From Actinomycetes bacterium (GTDB lineage: Bacteria; Actinomycetota; Acidimicrobiia; Acidimicrobiales; SZUA-35), in the NCBI GenBank assembly GCA_024227975.1, contig JAAETV010000113.1, positions 1 to 27,311 on the forward strand: DNA of 27,311 nucleotides, read 5' to 3'. The translations under genes were made by a program, and so were the position numbers. Below are positions 1-5,737 of this stretch, piece by piece (the stretch's first letter is position 1; each line of letters begins with the position of its first letter). Under the pieces are notes generated by a model. It was not told where the DNA came from, ran no database searches, and was given only the letters and a program-made list of their open reading frames with translations.

Positions 1-105
1 AGTCAGGTGACCGTGCGTATCGGCACCAGCGGATGCTGGCATCAGCCCCGCGGCGATGAGGCCTATGACGCTGATGCGCCATATCCAACTTGACCGTCTC
101 TTCAT
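1..105 (-). CDS. N-terminus of a secreted or lipid-exported protein (cut by window edge)
   Basis: Only the first 35 codons lie in the window; the rest runs off the left edge. The ATG at 105 (minus strand) is preceded by AGGAG at 112-116 with a 6-nt spacer, which fixes the start. The peptide begins MKRRSSW and continues with a hydrophobic stretch (about residues 11-22) ending in ASAGA-D, a classic Sec signal peptide: basic n-region, hydrophobic core, and a likely signal peptidase I site near ASA-GA or AGA-D at residues 24-28. The mature part visible (DTHGHLT) is too short to name a family. It lies 121 nt downstream of the membrane protein gene on the same strand, with a hairpin between, so it may be a separate transcript. 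The protein is exported; its function is unknown. Confidence 0.7.
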   Translation of the reverse strand, partial: MKRRSSWIWRISVIGLIAAGLMPASAGADTHGHLT

Positions 106-134
106 AGGATTCTCCTACTTGTGTGCCCGGCCTC

Positions 135-148
135 GGGCCATACGGCCC
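135..148 (-). terminator. Short GC-rich hairpin, possible terminator
   Basis: GGGCC-atac-GGCCC is a perfect 5-bp stem with a 4-nt loop. It sits between the stop of the membrane protein gene (227) and the RBS of the next minus-strand gene (112-116). No T-tract follows it, as is common for actinobacterial terminators. It is short and could be chance. Confidence 0.3.
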
Positions 149-226
149 TGTGAGGATCGTAGCCACAACCATGTCCAGCGTCGAACACGACTGGCCCATG
201 ATCTCGATCCTGTCACCGCCCCGGTG

Positions 227-583
227 CTAGTGGGGAAAGAGCACCTCGGCCACGCCAAAGGCCGTGACGAGCAAACCGAGAAGGGTCGCTCCGAAGACCA
301 GAGCACCCCGCTCACGTCGGCTGATGATGGCAAAGGCCCCGGTTGCGGTCGCCCCCGCTCCCGCCAACCATGCGGCCAGCATGGGAAGGGCTAGCCAGAG
401 GTTGTCGAAGAAGGCGTCGCCCCCACGCTCACCAACGGCGACGGCCAAGAAGAACAGTCCGAGGAGGACCCCGAAGGCCACGATCAGCATGATCGACCAC
501 CGGCCCGGCCTGGTCCGGGGTCGCAGAACCCCTGGGTTGTGGTTTCCAACCCGGCGGCCTGCCCCTGATACATCGGCCGTCAT
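227..583 (-). CDS. Small membrane protein with three predicted helices (118 aa)
   Basis: The protein has a basic, soluble N-terminus (residues 1-30, rich in Arg and Pro) and three hydrophobic segments at about 31-51, 61-87 and 92-115. It is therefore a small integral membrane protein; no family was recognised. The start chosen is the ATG at 583: AGGAGG at 592-597 lies 8 nt upstream, and the ATG overlaps the stop of the upstream dehydrogenase (TGATG). A GTG three codons upstream (592) falls inside that Shine-Dalgarno sequence and is unlikely. The stop/start overlap implies translational coupling with the dehydrogenase and a shared transcript. That suggests, but does not show, a related role such as transport or anchoring. 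Confidence 0.75.
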   Translation of the reverse strand: MTADVSGAGRRVGNHNPGVLRPRTRPGRWSIMLIVAFGVLLGLFFLAVAVGERGGDAFFDNLWLALPMLAAWLAGAGATATGAFAIISRRERGALVFGATLLGLLVTAFGVAEVLFPH

Positions 584-1677
584 CAGCACCACCTCCTGGT
601 TGTCATCGCGGCCCGAACGCGATCACCAACAATAGCAAGAGCCGATTGGCGCGGTGATTCCTCCTGGTTGGCAGCCCGCTCCAGCACCATGTCGGTATTC
701 GAGCGGATCTGCTCGTCGATCGTCTCGAACGCCTGGCGCCTGGTACCTCCGGCGTACTCGATGGCACCACAGATCACACCCCCGGCATTGGCAACGAAGT
801 CGGGGATGCAGACGACACCGCGGCCGTGAAGGCTGTCTTCAGCGGCCGGTGTTGCCGGGATGTTCGCTCCTTGCACGACGAGGTCGGCTCGCAAACGATC
901 GACGTTGTCGAGGCGGAGGACGTCGGGCCCGGCAGCCGGGATCCAGATGTCACAATCGACTCCAACCAGCTCTTCGTGACCGAGGGGTCGACCGGGGTGG
1001 TCGATGACGGAGGCATGAGCGGCCTTGAGCTCATCAAGGGTGTCGAGGTCGAGGCCCTGGGGCTCGGTGATCGCTCCCCGGGAGTCGGCCACCGCCACCA
1101 GCACACACCCTCGTTCGGCCAGGAACCGGGCCGCCGGACGCCCGACGTTGCCGTACCCCTGCACGACGATGCGGGCCCCGTCGAGGTCGAGAGCCATCCG
1201 TTTGGCCGCGACCTCGGTAGCCACCGCCACCCCATAGCCTGTGGTTCCCAGCTGGTCCAGGGGGAGGCCACCGAGGGCAGACGGGAGTCCGACCGCTCGA
1301 CCGATCTCGTCCAGGATCCAGGCCATGGCCGTCTCGTTGGTCCCCATGTCGGGCCCGGGGACGTAGTCCTTCAGGTCCTTGATCGCGTCGGCGAATGCTC
1401 TGACCAACGCCTCCTTGTCGGCCACATCCATTTTGGGATCGGCGACAATGCCGGATTTGGCTCCCCCATGGGGTAGCCCGGCCATGGCGTTCTTCAACGT
1501 CATGGCCCGAGCGAGGCGAACACAGATCTCGGTCGTGACCTCGGTCGACATCCGGAGCCCACCGATGGCCGGTCCGGCCGCAACATTGTCGATGACCACG
1601 ATGGCACGCAGCCCAGTTCGACGCTCGGTGAGATGAACTATCTTGGCCGGCCCAAGCTCGTCGCTGAACGAGAACAC
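583..1677 (-). CDS. Leu/Val/Phe/Glu-type amino-acid dehydrogenase (leucine dehydrogenase-like)
   Basis: This is an NAD(P)-dependent oxidative deaminase of the Glu/Leu/Phe/Val dehydrogenase family, converting a branched-chain or hydrophobic amino acid to its 2-oxo acid plus ammonia in the cytosol. The N-terminal catalytic domain carries the family motif LPHGGAKSGI (residues 68-77). K62 and K74 match the substrate and catalytic lysines of Bacillus leucine dehydrogenase, and D110 in GPDMGT matches the catalytic aspartate. A Rossmann domain follows with GYGNVG at 175-180. The length (364 aa) is normal for leucine dehydrogenase and shorter than glutamate dehydrogenase. The start is GTG at 1677, preceded by GGAGAGG about 11 nt upstream. 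It is co-transcribed with the overlapping membrane protein gene and divergent from the SDR. Substrate choice among Leu, Val and Phe cannot be decided from sequence alone. Confidence 0.9.
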   Translation of the reverse strand: MFSFSDELGPAKIVHLTERRTGLRAIVVIDNVAAGPAIGGLRMSTEVTTEICVRLARAMTLKNAMAGLPHGGAKSGIVADPKMDVADKEALVRAFADAIKDLKDYVPGPDMGTNETAMAWILDEIGRAVGLPSALGGLPLDQLGTTGYGVAVATEVAAKRMALDLDGARIVVQGYGNVGRPAARFLAERGCVLVAVADSRGAITEPQGLDLDTLDELKAAHASVIDHPGRPLGHEELVGVDCDIWIPAAGPDVLRLDNVDRLRADLVVQGANIPATPAAEDSLHGRGVVCIPDFVANAGGVICGAIEYAGGTRRQAFETIDEQIRSNTDMVLERAANQEESPRQSALAIVGDRVRAAMTTRRWC

Positions 1678-1722
1678 CTCTTGATGATCCTCTCCCCAGG
1701 CCCGTTGGCCAAGGGCCGAAGG

Positions 1723-1845
1723 TCACGGGAGGACCACGCTCGGGGCTAGCTCGTTCACCTGGGTGTCTTCGGCAGTCGAGCCTCCGGCCCAATTGACGAG
1801 GATCGTCATCTCCCCGGTCGAGCCTGGGGTGGGAATCTGAACCAT
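1723..1845 (-). CDS. Possible 40-aa ORF upstream of the dehydrogenase
   Basis: An ATG-started ORF of 40 codons (begins MVQIPTPGST) ends 45 nt before the dehydrogenase start and has GAAGG about 7 nt upstream. It is acidic and has no Cys, membrane helix or recognised domain. It occupies most of the 220-bp divergent intergenic region, where a promoter or leader is also expected. It may be a real small protein, a leader peptide or chance; no family supports it. Confidence 0.25.
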   Translation of the reverse strand: MVQIPTPGSTGEMTILVNWAGGSTAEDTQVNELAPSVVLP

Positions 1846-1872
1846 TCCAAGACCTTCACTATGGTGGGTCAG

Positions 1873-1882
1873 GTATCGATAC
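1873..1882. promoter_or_regulatory. Perfect 10-bp palindrome GTATCGATAC just upstream of the SDR RBS
   Basis: GTATCGATAC is self-complementary and lies one base before the Shine-Dalgarno sequence AAGGGGA (1884-1890) of the SDR at 1898. Its TATCGAT core could double as a -10 element. Its position suggests an operator for a dimeric repressor controlling the SDR-thiolase-DUF35 operon. Perfect 10-mers also occur by chance, so this is tentative. Confidence 0.3.
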
Positions 1883-1897
1883 GAAGGGGAACGAACC

Positions 1898-2824
1898 ATG
1901 GGTATCTGTGATGGAAAGGTCGTGATCGTCACGGGGGCCGGTCGGGGTATCGGCCGTGGCCACGCCATCGAGTTTGCAAGTCAGGGGGCCAAGGTGGTCG
2001 TCAACGACCTCGGCGGCGAGGTCGACGGAACCGGCGGCAGCCCCAGCGCCGCCCAACAGGTGGTGGCCGAGATCGAGGGCATGGGAGGGGAAGCCGTCGT
2101 CAACGGTGACGACGTCTCGAGCTGGGAGGGTGCGCAACGGATGGTCAATCAGGCCATCGAGACCTTCGGTGAGCTCCACGTTGTGGTCAACAACGCCGGC
2201 ATCCTCCGTGACCGGATGTTGACCAATATGACCGAGGGTGAATGGGACGCCGTCATCCAGGTCCACCTCAAGGGGACGTTCGCACCATCGCGTTGGGCTG
2301 CCGCCTACTGGCGGGAGCGGGCCAAGGCCGACAACCCGGTGGAGGGGGCAGCCATCATCAATACCTCCAGCACATCAGGTCTCTACGGCAATCCGGGCCA
2401 GACCAACTATGGGGCAGCCAAAGCCGGCATTGCCGCTTTCACCATCATTGCGGCCGGGGAGCTCGGCCGCTACGGGGTAACGGTCAATGCCATATCACCC
2501 GGGGCCAGGACCCGGATGACCGAGAACCTCCCCTACGGTCGACAAGAGGTGAAGGAAGGCGAGTTCGATTTTCGCCACGCCGACAATGTGGCCCCGACCG
2601 TGGTCTGGCTGGGCTCCAACGAGCCCGAGGCTCGCCAGGTCACGGGCAGGGTGTTCCTCGTGAACGGGGGCAACATCAACTGCATGGAGGGTTGGGAAGC
2701 GGGGCCCGGTGTCTCCCAGGACGACCGCTGGGATTCAGCTGAGCTGAGCAATGTCATCCCAGGGCTGGTGGCCGACGCGGCCGAAAACATGATGAACCGC
2801 CGCCGCCGGCCCCGCGAGACCTGA
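1898..2824 (+). CDS. SDR-family oxidoreductase, (3R)-hydroxyacyl-CoA dehydrogenase-like
   Basis: A 308-aa classical short-chain dehydrogenase. The cofactor motif TGAGRGIG is at residues 12-19, NNAG at 98-101, and the catalytic residues fit S158, Y171 and K175 (TNYGAAK). The NDLGG at 36-40 after the second beta strand is typical of the dehydrogenase domain of peroxisomal multifunctional enzyme 2 (17-beta-HSD type 4) and its actinobacterial relatives. An NAD-dependent oxidation of a 3-hydroxyacyl-CoA or a steroid-side-chain CoA ester is therefore the best guess. AAGGGGA 7 nt before the ATG fixes the start. It leads an operon with the thiolase-like gene (50 nt downstream) and the DUF35 gene, which supports an acyl-CoA role. 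The substrate is unknown. Confidence 0.85.
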   Translation: MGICDGKVVIVTGAGRGIGRGHAIEFASQGAKVVVNDLGGEVDGTGGSPSAAQQVVAEIEGMGGEAVVNGDDVSSWEGAQRMVNQAIETFGELHVVVNNAGILRDRMLTNMTEGEWDAVIQVHLKGTFAPSRWAAAYWRERAKADNPVEGAAIINTSSTSGLYGNPGQTNYGAAKAGIAAFTIIAAGELGRYGVTVNAISPGARTRMTENLPYGRQEVKEGEFDFRHADNVAPTVVWLGSNEPEARQVTGRVFLVNGGNINCMEGWEAGPGVSQDDRWDSAELSNVIPGLVADAAENMMNRRRRPRET

Positions 2825-2874
2825 GCCAGCCACTACCGGACGTTGACCATCGAACCGATCCGCCAGGAGACTTC

Positions 2875-4038
2875 GTGACCATCAGAGGAAAGGCGTTCAT
2901 TGCCGGCGCCTATGAGCACCCCGAGCGCAAGATCCCCGACCAGTCCCTCATGGAGATCCACGCCCGGGTCTGCGTCGGGGCGCTCCAAGACGCGGGCCTG
3001 ACCATGGGCGACGTGGATGCCTACTTCGGTGCCGGTGACTCTCCGGGATTCGGCACCCTGTCGATGATGGACTACCTCGGTATCCGGGCCACCTATATCG
3101 ACACGACAGAGATGGGGGGTTCGTCGTACATAGCTCACGTCAACCATGCCGCCGCCGCCATCGCATCTGGGAAGTGCTCGGTGGCCCTGGTCAGCTTGGC
3201 CGGCAAGCCCCGAACCGGGGGAGCCCAACCGGGAGGGGCAGGTCGAGCGGGTGGACCCGAGATCGACTTCGAGGGCCTCTACGGCAGCACCGTGGTCGCG
3301 GCCTACGCCCTGGCTGCGCGTCGCCACATGTACGAGTTCGGGACGACGAGCGAGCAGTTGGCCGCTATCAAGGTCGCCGCCTCCACCCACGCCCAACACA
3401 ATCCGAACGCCATGCTCCGAGACGTGGTGACAATCGAGGAAGTGCTGGCCTCCCCCCTCGTCGCTGATCCCCTTCACCGGCTCGACTGTTGTGTGATAAC
3501 CGACGGTGGAGGAGCCCTCGTTGTGGTCAGCTCCGAGGTTGCTCGAGATCTGGACCGGCACTGTGTCGCCATACTTGGTGGGGGTGAAGCGCCCAAGGGC
3601 ACAGCCAATGGCCGCATCGACCTGACCCACACCGGTGCCGTCTGGTCGGGGCCGCTGGCCTTCACCGAAGCGGGCCTGACCCCAGCCGACATCGACTATG
3701 TATCGATATATGACTCCTTCACCATTACCGTGCTCCAAACCCTGGAAGACCTCGGGTTCTGCGAGAAGGGCAAGGGTGGCGAGTTCGTGGCCAGTGGTGC
3801 CCTCCACGCTCCTCATGGGGCGTTGCCGTTCAACACCGACGGTGGTGGTTTGTGCAACAACCACCCTGGCAATCGGGGTGGGATGACCAAGATCCTGGAG
3901 GCTGTCCGCCAGCTTCGGGGCGAAGCCCATCCCGCTGTCCAAGTCCCAGACTGCGAAAAGGCGCTGGCCCACGGAACCGGGGGATCACTGGCGGCGAGAA
4001 TGGGTAGCGCCACCCTCATCATGGCCCGGGAGATCTGA
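2875..4038 (+). CDS. Thiolase-fold lipid-transfer-type protein lacking the nucleophilic Cys (Ltp2/SCP-x thiolase-like)
   Basis: This 387-aa protein has the full two-half thiolase fold typical of SCP-x/lipid-transfer acetyl-CoA acetyltransferase-like proteins. The segment that normally holds the acyl-accepting cysteine reads TEMGGSSYIAHVNHAA (residues 78-93) with no Cys. The NDGGG-like loop is TDGGGLCNNHPG (321-332), keeping H330, and the C-terminal CxG-type motif is HGTGG (366-370). Ltp2-type enzymes lack thiolysis and use tyrosines for retro-aldol cleavage of acyl-CoA side chains together with a DUF35 partner; Y275 and Y279 lie in the corresponding IDYVSIYD stretch. The start is GTG at 2875, with AGGAG at 2865-2869. 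The DUF35 gene follows with 2 nt between stop and start. Whether it is an aldolase, a degenerate thiolase or a ketosynthase-like enzyme is not settled. Confidence 0.85.
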   Translation: MTIRGKAFIAGAYEHPERKIPDQSLMEIHARVCVGALQDAGLTMGDVDAYFGAGDSPGFGTLSMMDYLGIRATYIDTTEMGGSSYIAHVNHAAAAIASGKCSVALVSLAGKPRTGGAQPGGAGRAGGPEIDFEGLYGSTVVAAYALAARRHMYEFGTTSEQLAAIKVAASTHAQHNPNAMLRDVVTIEEVLASPLVADPLHRLDCCVITDGGGALVVVSSEVARDLDRHCVAILGGGEAPKGTANGRIDLTHTGAVWSGPLAFTEAGLTPADIDYVSIYDSFTITVLQTLEDLGFCEKGKGGEFVASGALHAPHGALPFNTDGGGLCNNHPGNRGGMTKILEAVRQLRGEAHPAVQVPDCEKALAHGTGGSLAARMGSATLIMAREI

Positions 4039-4040
4039 AC

Positions 4041-4448
4041 ATGTCCGAGCTACCGACCAACGCTCCCCGCACCAACGAGGACTCCGCTCCGTTCTGGGCC
4101 GCAACGGCCGAAGGCCGACTCACCCTTCAGCGTTGCCAAGCCTGCGACACCGTCATCTGGTGGCCGCGCTCGCTCTGCCCTGTTTGTTCGAGCTTCGATC
4201 TGGCCTGGTTTGACGCAAGCGGTGAGGGCTCGGTTTACAGCTACACCGTCGTTCATCGCAGTCAGGGGCGACGCTGGAACGAGGTCACCCCCTATGTTCT
4301 GGCCTATGTAGAGCTCGACGAAGGCCCCCGACTCATGACCAATATCGTCGACTGCGATCCGGCAACCGTGGCCATCGACACCCGGGTCCGGGTGGTGTGG
4401 GACGACACTGGGGAGGGCAACGCCCTGCCTCGTTTCGCTCCGAGCTAG
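4041..4448 (+). CDS. DUF35/OB-fold acyl-CoA-associated Zn-ribbon protein (ChsH2-C/DitF-like partner)
   Basis: A 135-aa protein with the usual DUF35 layout: an N-terminal helix (about 10-25, EDSAPFWAATAEG), a rubredoxin-like zinc ribbon with C32/C35 and C46/C49 (CQAC...CPVC), then an OB fold (about 60-130). DUF35 proteins are encoded next to thiolase-like enzymes and form complexes with them; in steroid side-chain degradation ChsH2 and Ltp2 form an aldolase through this domain. Here the start codon lies 2 nt after the thiolase-like stop, so the two are almost certainly co-translated and partner in one complex. The four Cys are intact. This is a stand-alone DUF35, not fused to a MaoC hydratase. 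Confidence 0.9.
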   Translation: MSELPTNAPRTNEDSAPFWAATAEGRLTLQRCQACDTVIWWPRSLCPVCSSFDLAWFDASGEGSVYSYTVVHRSQGRRWNEVTPYVLAYVELDEGPRLMTNIVDCDPATVAIDTRVRVVWDDTGEGNALPRFAPS

Positions 4449-4486
4449 GGGCGACGGCCGAGGCGTAGGTATAGGAGAATGGCATC

Positions 4487-5065
4487 ATGCGCATCGGATT
4501 GATCTCCGACACCCACATCCCCGAGGCCATGCCTGAGCTCTGGCCTCACGTCTTCGAGGTCTTCGACGGCTGTGAGGCGATCCTCCATGCCGGCGACATC
4601 TATGACATCTCGGTCATCGAGGGTCTCAGTGCGGTCGCCCCCACCTACGCTGCCCGCGGCAACGGCGACGATGGCTCCAGCGGGCGGGGCCTCCAGCCCG
4701 ACGATGAGCGGCTCCGCCCCTCGTGGGTATTGGAGCATCACGGGCTCAGGATCGGGCTCACCCACCATTTGCCCATCCCCGAGCAGCGCAACTACAAGGT
4801 CGTCCATGCCATCGAGCGCCACTTCGACGGCGAGACGCTGGACGTGATCGTTTACGGCGACACCCACGTCGAGCACATCACCACTATCGACGGTGTGCTC
4901 TGCGTCAATCCCGGCTCAGCCACCTTCCCCCACAACCTGGTGGCTCAGCTCGGCACCGTCGGCTTTCTCGAATTGGCCGACGGAGGGGTCGAGGCCTCCA
5001 TCTGGCGGCTCACAGAAGCCGGTGTCGAGCCCTTCGACTGGGAAACCTGGGGTCGTCCCTGGTGA
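4487..5065 (+). CDS. YfcE/MJ0936-type calcineurin-like metallophosphoesterase
   Basis: A 192-aa cytosolic phosphoesterase with all metal-binding motifs of the family: D8-x-H10 (ISDTH), G36-D37 (HAGD), GNGD with N59, H93 (LTHH) and GDTH with H127. Family members hydrolyse phosphodiesters in a dinuclear-metal site; the natural substrate is usually unknown. AGGAG at 4473-4477 lies 9 nt before the ATG, which sets the start. It sits 38 nt after the DUF35 gene and may belong to the same transcript, though it has no obvious link to acyl-CoA chemistry. Confidence 0.85.
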   Translation: MRIGLISDTHIPEAMPELWPHVFEVFDGCEAILHAGDIYDISVIEGLSAVAPTYAARGNGDDGSSGRGLQPDDERLRPSWVLEHHGLRIGLTHHLPIPEQRNYKVVHAIERHFDGETLDVIVYGDTHVEHITTIDGVLCVNPGSATFPHNLVAQLGTVGFLELADGGVEASIWRLTEAGVEPFDWETWGRPW

Positions 5066-5140
5066 GGTAGGGGCCGAGCTCGCAACGTCTTCTAGACCGT
5101 GTGAGGATATGAAGCGAGCGATGAACAGGAGAACGATGGC

Positions 5141-5701
5141 GTGAGCGAAAATCTGCGGAACTTCACCAAGGCCGTTTACGGTATGGATGCTGTGGTGGCA
5201 CGGATCCCTGATTCGGCTTGGGATCAGCCATCACCGTGCGAGGGATGGACGGCCCGCGACGTCGTCGGTCACCAGGTCGGTGTATTGAACGGGGTAGCCC
5301 ACATGGCCGCCGGCAACGAGATGATCCTGCCTCAGGCTCCCGAAGACTTGAGTGACCCGAGAGCGGTGTGGGCCGAGGGGCGGGACAACGCCTTGGCTGC
5401 CCTCGATACCAAGGGGGCTCTCCACCACGAGGGCAAGTACTGGTTCGGACCGATGACGATCGATCAGCTGATCGGAGTCGTCCAATGGGATCCGCTGACC
5501 CACGCTTGGGACCTCTCCCAAGCCACCGGGGTCGAGGCTGTCCTCGACGAGGGCCTGGCTCAGCTCTCATTCGATCGGATCTCGGCAATGCGGGAATCGC
5601 TGGCCAAGATGCGCCTGGTTGGCGAGGCCATCCCCGTCAGCGAGGACGCCAGCATCATCGATCGCTACCTTGGCCTGGTCGGCCGCAACCCCAACAGCTA
5701 G
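5141..5701 (+). CDS. DinB-like TIGR03086/mycothiol-dependent maleylpyruvate isomerase family protein
   Basis: A 186-aa protein with the actinobacterial signature PSPCEGWTARDVVGH (residues 30-44) and WDPLTHAWDLSQATG (116-130). H44, D117 and H121 are placed like the His-Glu/Asp-His metal site of mycothiol-dependent maleylpyruvate isomerase (DinB fold). Family members use mycothiol or have unknown thiol-transfer functions, so the exact reaction cannot be assigned. The start is GTG at 5141, with AGGAG at 5127-5131. An ATG at 5136 is followed at once by a stop. A tiny ORF (5109-5144, 11 codons) overlaps the start. The protein implies a mycothiol-making, hence actinobacterial, host. Confidence 0.8.
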   Translation: MSENLRNFTKAVYGMDAVVARIPDSAWDQPSPCEGWTARDVVGHQVGVLNGVAHMAAGNEMILPQAPEDLSDPRAVWAEGRDNALAALDTKGALHHEGKYWFGPMTIDQLIGVVQWDPLTHAWDLSQATGVEAVLDEGLAQLSFDRISAMRESLAKMRLVGEAIPVSEDASIIDRYLGLVGRNPNS

Positions 5702-5737
5702 ACGAAGGGGGTGACGGTTCCCGGGCCAAGATCAGGT

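Noticed and set aside
1034..1792. 252-codon minus-strand ORF overlapping the leucine dehydrogenase-like gene
   Set aside because: It is a shifted-frame shadow of the dehydrogenase gene, rich in Arg, Gly and Pro, with no domain.
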